Source: DASUPK01 sp963804595 (GTDB taxonomy: Bacteria; Actinomycetota; Thermoleophilia; Solirubrobacterales; 70-9). Taken from it: DNA of 64,000 bases. The position numbers and the translations under genes were made by a program. The notes beneath the pieces are model-generated. The model did not search any database. It saw only the letters and a list, made by a program, of their open reading frames with translations, and was not told the DNA's origin. Positions 51,515 to 59,266 of this stretch are shown here, one piece after another; the stretch's first letter is position 1, and every line of letters starts with the position of its first letter. The stretch covers positions 1-64,000 of the forward strand of contig CAWDQZ010000006.1 of NCBI GenBank assembly GCA_963804595.1, in the 5' to 3' direction.

Positions 51515-52558
51515 GTGTACGAGATGCCGCTCGCGGATATGTTCCCGGGCATGGAGGCCGGTCCTCTGGCCGAGCCGGTGCCGTCCGCTTTCGGCGAGCG
51601 GCTCAAGGAGAGTCTGCGACGACCGTGGGTCGGCGGCGTCTTGGTGATCGCGGTCATCTTCATCGCGCTGGTCATCGGCCACGGTCTCCACGCCGTTGCT
51701 CAGACGGGTCTCAACGGGCTTTCCCTGGGGGCGATCTACGCCCTGGGCGCCGTCGGCCTGACGCTCGTCTACGGGATCCTCAAGCTCGTCAACTTCGCCC
51801 AGGGCGACTTCCTGACCTTCGGCGCCTACATGGCCTACCTGGTCAACGTCACCTGGGGCCTGCCGCTGGTCATCGGGATCTTCTGGGCGATGGTGGCGAC
51901 GGCCTTGCTCGGGCTGCTCTTCGAGCGAGTGCTCTGGGGGCCAATGCGCGCGAAGCACGCCGGCTTCCTGCAGCTGATCCTGATGTCGATCGGGCTCGCA
52001 TTCCTGCTGCGGGCGATCATCCAGTGGTTCTGGAGCACCGACATCCGCGTGCTCGACGTCGACACGACCAGCACCGTCCAGTTCCTCGGGCTCCGAATCG
52101 GGCAGACCCAGCTGGTCGTGGTGATCGTCGGCATCGTGGTCATCGCGGCGATTGGGCTGATGCTGCGCCTCACCCTGCTCGGCAAACGGATGCGGGCGCT
52201 CTCCGACGACCTCGAGCTCGCCGAGACGGCGGGCATCGACACCCGTCGGATCATCAACTACACCTGGATCTTCGCCGGTGCGCTCGCCGGGCTGGCGGGG
52301 GTGCTGGCCGCGGCCACCACCAACCTGCGTCCGGAGCTCGGATTCGAGCTACTGCTGCCGATCTTCGCCGCCGTGATCCTGGGCGGCATCGGGGACGCCT
52401 TTGGGGCGCTGGCTGCGGGTTTGGTGATCGGGGTGATGACCGAGTGGTCCACCCTGGTCATCGACGCGCGCTGGAAGACCGCCGTCGGATTCCTGGTCTT
52501 GATCATCGTGCTGATCGTCCGGCCGCAGGGCATCTTCGGAAAGGCAAAGGCGATATGA
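51515..52558 (+). CDS. livH: Branched-chain amino acid ABC transporter permease LivH
   Basis: A 347-residue membrane permease. The core motif GLSLGAIYALGAVGLTLVYG, then LKLVNFAQGDFLTFGAYM, and the ATPase-coupling region ETAGIDTRRIINYTWIFAG identify it. A polar N-tail of 30 residues precedes the first helix. GTG 51515 is the longest start; ATG 51524 or 51551 is possible as no clear ribosome site is seen. First gene of livHMGF. Confidence 0.93.
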   Translation: MYEMPLADMFPGMEAGPLAEPVPSAFGERLKESLRRPWVGGVLVIAVIFIALVIGHGLHAVAQTGLNGLSLGAIYALGAVGLTLVYGILKLVNFAQGDFLTFGAYMAYLVNVTWGLPLVIGIFWAMVATALLGLLFERVLWGPMRAKHAGFLQLILMSIGLAFLLRAIIQWFWSTDIRVLDVDTTSTVQFLGLRIGQTQLVVVIVGIVVIAAIGLMLRLTLLGKRMRALSDDLELAETAGIDTRRIINYTWIFAGALAGLAGVLAAATTNLRPELGFELLLPIFAAVILGGIGDAFGALAAGLVIGVMTEWSTLVIDARWKTAVGFLVLIIVLIVRPQGIFGKAKAI

Positions 52559-53553
52559 GCCTGCCCCTCGCCGTCACCTTCGACGCCATCACCAATCTCA
52601 GCTTCTGGATCAGTGTCGGCGTGATCGCCGGCACCTACGCCGTCGTCGCGGTCGGGCTTCAGCTCAACACCGGCTTCACCGGGATCGTCAACTTCGGGCA
52701 GGCGGCCTTCATGGCGATCGGGGCCTACACGATGGCCATCCTGGTCCTGAAGGCGGGGTTCTCGTTCTGGCTTTCGCTGCCCTGCGCCGTCGTGGTGACG
52801 ATGCTCTTCGGCGTGATCGTCGGCCTGCCGTCCCTGCGGCTGCGGGCCGATTACTTCGCAATCGTCACGATCGCGATGGCCGAGGTGGTGCGCCTCTTCG
52901 CACAGAACGCCCGGGGACTGACGGGCGGCAACGAGGGCCTCTTCTGCAACATCGACGACCCATCCAACTGCTACACGAACGCCTGGCGGGACCTCTCGGA
53001 CCACATCAACAACTTCGTCTCCAACTTCTGGAGCGACCCGGATTCGCTCTTCCCGCTGCTCCTGGTCATCTGGGCCACCGTCGGCATATCGATCTTTCTG
53101 CTCAGGCGCCTGCAGCGCACTCCCTGGGGGCGGGTGCTGCGGGCGATCCGCGAGGACGAGGACGCCGCCCAGGCGCTCGGCAAGCACACCCTCGTCTACA
53201 AGCTCCAGTCGCTTTCGATCTCGGCATGCCTGGGGGCGATCGCGGGCTTCTTCCTGGCCCTCAACCTGGCCACCATCCACCCGCTCGACTACGAGCCGGC
53301 GGTGACCTTCTTCGCCTACAGCGTGCTGATCCTGGGCGGCCTCGGGAGCTATCGCGGGGTCGCAGTGGGAGCGGTGCTGTTCTGGTTCGTCCTGGAGGGG
53401 ACCCGCTTCATCGACCTGCCGGACCCGCCCTTCACGGAGACCCGCATCGCGGCGGTCCGATTGGCGATCACCGGCCTGCTGCTCATCGGACTGATGGCCT
53501 TCAGGCCACAGGGCCTGTTCGGCAAGCGCGAGGAGATGGTCCTCGGTGAATGA
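52555..53553 (+). CDS. livM: Branched-chain amino acid ABC transporter permease LivM
   Basis: A 332-residue permease. GLQLNTGFTGIVNFGQAAFM, LPSLRLRADYFAIVTIAMAE and RVLRAIREDEDAAQALGK are family hallmarks. A 60-residue external insertion (GLFCNIDDPSNCYTNAW) contains two Cys. ATG 52555 overlaps the livH stop. The extra upstream open frame is the livH antiframe and is rejected. Confidence 0.93.
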   Translation: MSLPLAVTFDAITNLSFWISVGVIAGTYAVVAVGLQLNTGFTGIVNFGQAAFMAIGAYTMAILVLKAGFSFWLSLPCAVVVTMLFGVIVGLPSLRLRADYFAIVTIAMAEVVRLFAQNARGLTGGNEGLFCNIDDPSNCYTNAWRDLSDHINNFVSNFWSDPDSLFPLLLVIWATVGISIFLLRRLQRTPWGRVLRAIREDEDAAQALGKHTLVYKLQSLSISACLGAIAGFFLALNLATIHPLDYEPAVTFFAYSVLILGGLGSYRGVAVGAVLFWFVLEGTRFIDLPDPPFTETRIAAVRLAITGLLLIGLMAFRPQGLFGKREEMVLGE

Positions 53554-54367
53554 GGCCGTGAGCGTCGGCCACACGCTGCTCGAGGTCCAGGACGTGGTCA
53601 AGCGCTTCGGAGGGATCCGCGCGGTCAACGGGGCGACGCTGAATGTTCCCGAGGGCGGGATCACCGCCCTGATCGGCCCGAACGGGGCGGGCAAGACCAC
53701 GCTCTTCAATGTGCTGACCGGCTTCTACAAGGGCGATCAGGGGTCGGTGCGCTTTCGAGGCGAGCAGATCCTCGGCGATCCCCCGTACGAGATCGCGCAG
53801 AAGGGAATGGTGCGGACCTTTCAGATCACCAAGGCCCTGGCGGCGATGCCGGTGATCGACAACATGATGCTCGCGGCGCCCGACCAGCCGGGCGAGCTCC
53901 TGCGGAACGTCATCTTTCGCCCGCGGGCTTCGAAGGCACGGGAGGAGGAGGTCCGAAAGCAGGCCTTGGAGCTGCTCGGGCTTTTCAATCTCAGGGACCT
54001 CGCCGACGCCTATGCCGGGACGCTGTCCGGCGGCCAGCGCAAGCTCCTGGAGCTCGCCAGGGCGCTGATGGCCGAGCCGAAGCTGCTGCTCCTCGACGAG
54101 CCGATGGCCGGCATCAACCCGACGCTCGGGCGCCGGCTGCTCGACTACTTGCAGGGGCTACGGCGCGAGCTCGGCGTCACGGTCCTTTTCATCGAGCACG
54201 ACATGGAGGTCGTCATGAACCACTCGGACCGCGTCATCGTGATGGCGGAGGGCCGCGTGATCGCGGACGGCGAGCCGCACGAAGTCCGCAAGGACAAGCG
54301 CGTGATCGACGCCTACCTCGGCGAGGTCGCGGTGGATTCAGCCCCGGCGGGGAGCGGCGGCGGGTGA
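53546..54367 (+). CDS. livG: Branched-chain amino acid ABC transporter ATPase LivG
   Basis: A 273-residue ATPase. Walker A GPNGAGKTT, signature TLSGGQRKLLELARALM, Walker B LLLLDEPMAGINP and H-loop FIEHDMEVVM. The LivG-specific RTFQITKALAAMPVIDNM region is intact. It starts at GTG 53546, overlapping livM by 8 bp. Confidence 0.95.
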   Translation: MNEAVSVGHTLLEVQDVVKRFGGIRAVNGATLNVPEGGITALIGPNGAGKTTLFNVLTGFYKGDQGSVRFRGEQILGDPPYEIAQKGMVRTFQITKALAAMPVIDNMMLAAPDQPGELLRNVIFRPRASKAREEEVRKQALELLGLFNLRDLADAYAGTLSGGQRKLLELARALMAEPKLLLLDEPMAGINPTLGRRLLDYLQGLRRELGVTVLFIEHDMEVVMNHSDRVIVMAEGRVIADGEPHEVRKDKRVIDAYLGEVAVDSAPAGSGGG

Positions 54368-55128
54368 CCGCGGAAGAGGCGAACGGGGTGGTCCTCGCGG
54401 TCGAGGGCCTGGTCGCGGGATACGTCCCGGAGGTGGACATCCTCACCGGTGTTGACCTGACGGTGCAGGACGGCGAGATCGTCACCGTGATCGGCCCGAA
54501 CGGCGCCGGGAAGTCGACCCTGATCAAGTCCGTCTTCGGGCTGCTCCCCCCGCGAGAGGGTCGCGTCGTACTGCGAAGCGAGGAGCTCACCGGCATGCGA
54601 CCGCACCAGATCACGCGGCGCGGGATGAGCTACGTGCCGCAGCTCGACAACATCTTCGAGTCCCTCACGGTGGATGAGAACCTCGAGATGGGGGCGCTCG
54701 ACCGGGGGACGACCCGCCGGCGGATGGGCGAGATGTACGAGCTCTTTCCGAGGCTCGGCGAGCGCCGGCGGCAGGCGGCCGGGACGATGAGCGGTGGCGA
54801 GCGGCAGATGGTCGCGATGGCGCGCGCGCTGATGCCCGACCCCTCGGTGCTCCTCCTCGACGAGCCGTCGGCCGGCCTCGCGCCCGCATTCGTGGAGGCG
54901 ATCTTCGAGAAGATCGCCGAGATCAACCGGCACGGCGTGACGATCGTGATGGTCGAGCAGAACGCGCGCCGCGCCCTCGGGATGTCGACGCGCGGCTACG
55001 TCCTCGATCTCGGCCAGAACCGGTTCGAGGGACGAGGCGAGGACCTGCTCAACGATCCCAAGGTCGCGGAGCTCTATCTGGGCGGCACGGCCAGGATCGA
55101 CCGGGTTCCGGACGGGGCGCAGAACTGA
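54364..55128 (+). CDS. livF: Branched-chain amino acid ABC transporter ATPase LivF
   Basis: A 254-residue ATPase. Walker A GPNGAGKST, signature TMSGGERQMVAMARALM, Walker B LLLDEPSAGLAP and the LivF-type VEQNARRALGMSTRGYVL. It starts at GTG 54364, overlapping livG by 4 bp. Last gene of the operon; a strong bidirectional hairpin follows. Confidence 0.95.
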   Translation: MTAEEANGVVLAVEGLVAGYVPEVDILTGVDLTVQDGEIVTVIGPNGAGKSTLIKSVFGLLPPREGRVVLRSEELTGMRPHQITRRGMSYVPQLDNIFESLTVDENLEMGALDRGTTRRRMGEMYELFPRLGERRRQAAGTMSGGERQMVAMARALMPDPSVLLLDEPSAGLAPAFVEAIFEKIAEINRHGVTIVMVEQNARRALGMSTRGYVLDLGQNRFEGRGEDLLNDPKVAELYLGGTARIDRVPDGAQN

Positions 55129-55156
55129 AACGGCCGGGGCTCTCGCCCCGGCCGTT
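55129..55156. terminator. Bidirectional terminator between livF and the liv binding-protein gene
   Basis: AACGGCCGGGGC (55129-55140), loop TCTC, GCCCCGGCCGTT (55145-55156): a perfect 12-bp stem placed between two convergent transcription units, flanked by A and T residues on both sides. Confidence 0.8.
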
Positions 55157-55190
55157 CCGCTCGCGAGCCGTCGGCTCGCTTCCTTCTCAA

Positions 55191-56492
55191 CTACTGGTTG
55201 GGCTGCGCCACGGGCGTCTCCCCGATCTTGTCGAGGGTCAGGGTTGAGCCCTTGAACGTGTAGATGTCGTAGACACCCGCGGTAGCGTCGCCGGCGGAGT
55301 CCATATCGATCGCGCCGGAAGCGCCCTGGTAGTCGATGTCATCGCCGTTCTGCAGCGCCTTGATCGCCTCGGGCAGCTGCTCCCAGGTGTAGGGAACACC
55401 GGGCGGTGCGCTCACGTCGACGAGCTTGTCGGCCATGTCCTTGCCGTCGGTCGAACCAGCTGCGACCGCGGCCAGGTAGCAGAGGATCGTCGCGTCGAAA
55501 TTCTGGCTGTCGAACGTCTGACGATCGACATCCTTCGGGTCCGAACTCGTGTACAGCGTGTCGAACGCGGTCGACGCCTCGCCCTTGTCGGGCGAGCCCG
55601 GCGCGGTGCCTCGCATCCCGTCGATGACCTGCGCATCGACGGAGTCCGGTACGTCGCCCGAGGCCAGACCGTCGGTGAACCAGCCCTTCGACGGATCCCA
55701 GTTGCCCGTGCGCTGCAGCGCGGGGCCGACCTTGGCGAAGGTCTCCGGGAAATCGATGATCACGATCGCATCCGGGTTCCCGGACGTGATCTGAGCCGCC
55801 TCCGAGTCGTAGCTCGGCTGCTCCGGGTCGTAGATCACCTGCTGCCCGACGGTACCGCCCAGCGCCTTCCAGGCGTCGCCGAACGTCCCGGCGAGGCCGG
55901 TTCCATAGGAGTCGTTGCGGGCGCCGATGTTGACCGTCTTGCCGCTGGCGCCGCCGATCGCGGCGTCCATCGTGTTGGCCAGCGTCGGACCCTGGAACGA
56001 ATCCGGCGGCGACGTGCGGTTCACCAGCCCGTCGTCGTTGAGAGACGTGATCTCGTCGCTCGTCGACGCGGGTGAGATCTGCAGAACCCCGTCCGGAATC
56101 GAAACCGACTGGGCCGTCGGGATCGTGTCCGCCGACGCCCAGGCACCGGTGATGCAGCTCGCATTGTCAGAATCGACCAGCTTGCGCGCCGCCTGGACGG
56201 CAGCCTGCGGGCTGGTCTCGTTGTCCTCGTGAACGACCTTCACAGTCTGGTCGACACCGGCTTGCTGGATCGCCTTATTGATCTCGGAGACCGCAAGATC
56301 CGATGCCTTCTGGCCGGGCGGCCCGAAGTCCGCGAGATCGCCGGTGAGCGGAATCGAGTCGCCGATTACCAGGTCGAACGATTCGTTGCCGCCACCACCG
56401 TTGTCATCGCCTCCGCCGCAGGCGGCCAGACCGAGCGCCAGCACCAGTCCGGCTCCAGCGGCAAGGAGCCTCCACTGCTTGAGACCTCGCAT
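55191..56492 (-). CDS. livK: Branched-chain amino acid ABC transporter substrate-binding lipoprotein
   Basis: A 433-residue periplasmic-type binding protein anchored by lipid (LALGLAACGGGDD). Family features: GDSIPLTGDLADFGPPGQ, AARKLVDSDNASCITGAW, NDSYGTGLAGTFGDAWKALGG and IVIIDFPETFAKV. It presumably serves the convergent livHMGF permease. Strong GGAGGG site before ATG 56492. Being on the opposite strand, its expression can be set independently of the membrane parts. Confidence 0.92.
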   Translation of the reverse strand: MRGLKQWRLLAAGAGLVLALGLAACGGGDDNGGGGNESFDLVIGDSIPLTGDLADFGPPGQKASDLAVSEINKAIQQAGVDQTVKVVHEDNETSPQAAVQAARKLVDSDNASCITGAWASADTIPTAQSVSIPDGVLQISPASTSDEITSLNDDGLVNRTSPPDSFQGPTLANTMDAAIGGASGKTVNIGARNDSYGTGLAGTFGDAWKALGGTVGQQVIYDPEQPSYDSEAAQITSGNPDAIVIIDFPETFAKVGPALQRTGNWDPSKGWFTDGLASGDVPDSVDAQVIDGMRGTAPGSPDKGEASTAFDTLYTSSDPKDVDRQTFDSQNFDATILCYLAAVAAGSTDGKDMADKLVDVSAPPGVPYTWEQLPEAIKALQNGDDIDYQGASGAIDMDSAGDATAGVYDIYTFKGSTLTLDKIGETPVAQPNQ

Positions 56493-56651
56493 GAATTCCC
56501 TCCTGTGTCCTGTGGGCCCTCCCTCAGGCCTCCGTGAACGTGGCCCCTAGTTCTATTCCTTTTCGGCGCGGAAAGCCTTGTGCGGAGATTGAGATGCGCT
56601 CCAAATTGCGGCGCGGCCGCCTGCCGACCCGTCGCTACGATTGGCCGCCCC

Positions 56652-56725
56652 GCCGGAGTAGCTCAGTCGGTTAGAGCAGCGGAATCATAATCCGCGTGTC
56701 GGGGGTTCGAGTCCCTCCTCCGGCA
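56652..56725 (+). tRNA. tRNA-Met (anticodon CAT)
   Basis: A 74-base cloverleaf without an encoded CCA. Acceptor GCCGGAG pairs with CTCCGGC, D-arm GCTC/GAGC, anticodon stem GCGGA/TCCGC enclosing loop ATCATAA, variable loop GTGTC, T-arm GGGGG/CCCTC with loop TTCGAGT. The first acceptor pair is a normal G-C, so this is an elongator-type tRNA. A lysidine-modified tRNA-Ile with the same anticodon cannot be fully excluded. Confidence 0.92.
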
Positions 56726-56814
56726 CTCCTGATCTTCCTGCATAGGCGGGGTTTCCGGCAGCAGCAGGGCGGCCCGCAGCGCAAGTGCGGACCGCCCCTC
56801 GAAAGCTGTCAGGC

Positions 56815-57216
56815 CTAGTCCCAGTCCTCGTTCCAGCCCTCCGTGAGCCCGTAGATGATCAGCGTGTCGAGGATGATGATCAGGAACGCCCAGAGCGGTG
56901 CGGAGGGGAACCAGACGATCTGCGCGATCGCGTTGAGCGAGACCAAGAAGACCGCGGCCCAGCGCGCCGCGTCGCTGCGGGCAAACAGCCCCACCCCCGT
57001 CAGAGCCACGAGCGAACCCAGGATCAGATACACCCAGCCCCAGGTCGTGGCGTTGGAGATGATCACCCCGTTGCCGCCGACGATCACGTTCTTGTCTTCG
57101 AGTATCGCCGCCAGTCCCCAGAGCGCATCGAGTGAACCGACGATCAACAGCACAATGCCGGCGAAGATCGCCCAATCCGACGGCTCTCTCTCCCGGACTG
57201 ATCTGGATGCCTCCAT
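56815..57216 (-). CDS. DUF7144-type small membrane protein
   Basis: 133 residues with four hydrophobic segments (WAIFAGIVLLIVGSLDALWG, TWGWVYLILGSLVALTG, WAAVFLVSLNAIAQIVW, AFLIIILDTLIIYGL). The NATTWGWVYLILGSL and IIYGLTEGW pattern fits DUF7144 membrane proteins of actinobacteria. ATG 57216 follows an AAAGGAGG ribosome site; upstream in-frame sequence is rejected. No known function. It stands beside the coiled-coil genes and the tRNA. Confidence 0.75.
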   Translation of the reverse strand: MEASRSVREREPSDWAIFAGIVLLIVGSLDALWGLAAILEDKNVIVGGNGVIISNATTWGWVYLILGSLVALTGVGLFARSDAARWAAVFLVSLNAIAQIVWFPSAPLWAFLIIILDTLIIYGLTEGWNEDWD

Positions 57217-57369
57217 TTCCTTCCTCCTTTGCTTGCGTTCCCGTGTGGGAAACGCGGTTGAGCACGAGCCGACCAGAGAACAAGCGAAGACGCAACGTGG
57301 TCGCGTGCCGGCTGAAACTGAGTGGCACGCGGGGTCGAGTTCTGGCCCGCGCGCCACTTAAGTAAACGG

Positions 57370-57813
57370 TCAGGCCGCCGAGAGCTCGGCCGCCTCGTCC
57401 AGTGCCAGTTGAGCCTCGAGCACGTCGTACTCGGCTTCCTCGATCGCGCTGTAGGCGAACTCAACCGCGACCTCGGCGTCGTCCACTCTCCTCTCGGCAC
57501 GCCGCTCGGCTCGATGCACATCGAGCTCAGTCTTCTTCGTCTCGATCTGATCTCGGATCTTCGCGACATGCTCGTTCCACGAGCGCTGCACATCGCTCCA
57601 CGAGGCCGAGATCTTGTCCTTGCTTGCGTCCACAGACTCGCCAAGCTTCTTGGAGTGGGCCTGAGCAGAGTCGCGCGCGGTCGCGACGTCCTTTTCAAGG
57701 TCCCCCTTCTTCTTGTCCCGAGCGTCTGCGGCGCGGTCCTGGGCCTCCTTGGCCCGAGCCGAAAGCTCGGCCAATCTGTCTGATAGGGCGGACAATTGGT
57801 CCGATACAGCCAT
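57370..57813 (-). CDS. Coiled-coil protein, paralogue 1
   Basis: 147 residues, highly charged and helical throughout: MAVSDQLSALSDRLAELSAR, then DKISASWSDVQRSWNEHVAK and AIEEAEYDVLEAQLALDEA. No signal, TM or cysteine. It aligns over its whole length with the protein at 58727-59155 (shared core SASWSDVQRSWNEH versus SAWWHDVQRSWHEH, and AYSAIEEAEYDVLEA versus AEGAIDEAEYALLDA). The two genes share a strong AAGGAGGTTGACATG ribosome site and an upstream block. A stress- or envelope-related structural role is possible; unknown. Confidence 0.75.
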   Translation of the reverse strand: MAVSDQLSALSDRLAELSARAKEAQDRAADARDKKKGDLEKDVATARDSAQAHSKKLGESVDASKDKISASWSDVQRSWNEHVAKIRDQIETKKTELDVHRAERRAERRVDDAEVAVEFAYSAIEEAEYDVLEAQLALDEAAELSAA

Positions 57814-57875
57814 GTCAACCTCCTTCGAGGTTTGATTTCAACCTTCCTCTTGTTATGGCGGAGGGTGAGGGATGG

Positions 57876-57914
57876 CCGGGTGAGCGAGCGTCATCCATTC
57901 TTGGTGATCTTTGG
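57876..57914 (-). promoter_or_regulatory. Conserved 39-bp block upstream of coiled-coil paralogue 1
   Basis: 36 of 39 positions match the block at 59197-59235 in the same orientation relative to the downstream gene. On the minus strand it includes GATCACCAAGAATGGATGAC. Weaker similarity continues for about 20 bp toward the gene. It begins 63 bp before the start codon, a suitable promoter or operator position. Confidence 0.6.
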
Positions 57915-57929
57915 AGCTCCGGCTCAGGC

Positions 57930-58040
57930 CTGACAGCGAAGTACAAGCGTCCGGTGCTCATCGAGTTGCGCGACGAGCTCCCGAAGAACGCCGTCGGCAA
58001 GATCGACAAGCCCGCCCTGCGCGCGCTCGCGACGGAGTAG
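57930..58040 (+). pseudogene. C-terminal remnant of an AMP-forming acyl-CoA synthetase/ligase
   Basis: Only about 36 codons remain: LTAKYKRPVLIELRDELP, then KNAVGKIDKPALRALATE and a stop at 58040. This is the C-terminal subdomain with the catalytic Lys in GKIDK that closes over the adenylate in ANL enzymes. Everything N-terminal to it has been replaced by the coiled-coil gene's upstream block, so a deletion or insertion removed the rest. Confidence 0.7.
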
Positions 58041-58209
58041 CGGTTCCACGGCGAAGACCCCGAGACGGGCGGCCGACGCGCCGCCCGTCTCTCTTTGTCG
58101 TCACGCGGGTTCGTCCCCAAGCCGCGCCGCCAGACCGTCTGTACCGAACTCTTTCCTCTGATTCTGCAGCTTGTCCCGGGTGCGGCGGCAGCAATGTTCT
58201 AACCCAGGC

Positions 58210-58434
58210 TTAGATGTCCCTCCAGATCGTCACGTGGCTGCGCCAGTCCCGGTCGATCTTGTCGAGCACCGGGTCGAGGGCGTCGACGTCGGCATCCACA
58301 GCGTGGAGGTAGTAGCGACGGGTGCCGTCGTCAGCCACCGCCTCAGTGGGGCGCATCTCGGTTCGAGCCTCGACCTCGTCGAGGATCTCGCGGCCGCGAT
58401 CCGTCTCGGGACGCAGCGCGATCACGTTAGCCAT
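58210..58434 (-). CDS. Small conserved-looking protein
   Basis: 74 residues: MANVIALRPETDRGREILDE, then RRYYLHAVDADVDALDPVLD and DRDWRSHVTIWRDI. Mixed alpha/beta pattern, no Cys, no TM. Starts at ATG 58434. Family not recognised. It lies alone between the ligase remnant and a 292-bp gene-free stretch (58435-58726) in which no further feature is seen. Confidence 0.55.
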   Translation of the reverse strand: MANVIALRPETDRGREILDEVEARTEMRPTEAVADDGTRRYYLHAVDADVDALDPVLDKIDRDWRSHVTIWRDI

Positions 58435-58726
58435 TGGCGCAGCCTAGTTCTGGTCGGGATCGTCGGGGACGCCGGTCGACCGAAGGTCGCCGTTCTCGAT
58501 GTCGTTCACGCACTCGGGTGGAGGCCTCCCGGGATCGGAGGCCCGCGCGCCGGATCGCGAGGGAGCGGAATAGCCGCTTAGGCGCCCGCGCCCGTTTCCT
58601 TACCGGCTTCCTCCAATTCGGTGGCCTCCATCCTTGCGAGGTCGGCATCGAGGACCCCGAAGGGCGGCCACACAGCCGCGCTCGAACCCTGAGCCGTATT
58701 TGAAGTTCGAGCGCTGATGCTCGCGC

Positions 58727-59155
58727 CTACTCGCTCGTGGCTGCGAGTTCGTCAGCTTCTGCCCTCGTAAGGGCTGCGTCGAGCAGCGCGTACTCGGCCT
58801 CGTCGATAGCCCCCTCGGCGTAGCGAATCGCAAACACCGCGTCGTCCTCGGCGTTCTCGGCGTTTATCTCGGCTCGCTCCCTGTCGTGCTCTGCCCTCTT
58901 GCGATCGAAGTCCTCACGAATTGCGGAGAGGTGTTCGTGCCACGAACGCTGCACATCGTGCCACCAGGCAGAGACCTTCCCCTTGCCTTCCTCGGCGTCC
59001 TTGTGAAGCTGATCGGCATCGGCCTGCGCAGTTTCACGCGCCTGCTTGACGTCCTGCTCTAGATCGGCCTTGGCCTTGCCCTGCGCGGCTGCAACACGCT
59101 CTTCCGCTTCCTGGACCCGGACACGAAGCTTGTTGAGTTGATCTGATGCCGCCAT
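58727..59155 (-). CDS. Coiled-coil protein, paralogue 2
   Basis: 142 residues from ATG 59155 (MAASDQLNKLRVRVQEAEER). Charged, helical, without Cys or TM; shares the VQRSWHEHLSAIREDF and GAIDEAEYALLDAALTRAEA segments with paralogue 1 at 57370-57813. AAGGAGG precedes the start. An in-frame upstream ATG at 59215 lies in the conserved regulatory block and is rejected. It is divergent from the MalT-like regulator, whose 5' end is 111 bp away. Confidence 0.75.
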   Translation of the reverse strand: MAASDQLNKLRVRVQEAEERVAAAQGKAKADLEQDVKQARETAQADADQLHKDAEEGKGKVSAWWHDVQRSWHEHLSAIREDFDRKRAEHDRERAEINAENAEDDAVFAIRYAEGAIDEAEYALLDAALTRAEADELAATSE

Positions 59156-59196
59156 GTCAACCTCCTTGGTCGTCGTCGCCGGAGAGTGACGGACGA

Positions 59197-59235
59197 CCGG
59201 GTGAGCGGTCGTCATCCATTCTTGGTGATCTTCGG
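59197..59235 (-). promoter_or_regulatory. Conserved 39-bp block upstream of coiled-coil paralogue 2
   Basis: Matches the block at 57876-57914 at 36 of 39 positions. It begins 42 bp before the start codon of paralogue 2 and also lies in the divergent promoter region of the MalT-like regulator, so it could be a site for that regulator. Confidence 0.55.
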
Positions 59236-59266
59236 CACGTCACAATCGCCACGCGCGCCCGCAGAC

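Noticed and set aside
50510..51958. Long N-terminal extension of the formimidoyltransferase
   Set aside because: It lies in another frame of the aminopeptidase gene and antisense to livH, and lacks homology; GTG 50509 fits the family start.
51469..52554. N-terminal extension of LivM
   Set aside because: Out-of-frame reading of livH; ATG 52555 begins the LivM sequence.
58435..58726. Possible small gene on either strand
   Set aside because: Frames are Arg-rich without a start site or motif; no support.
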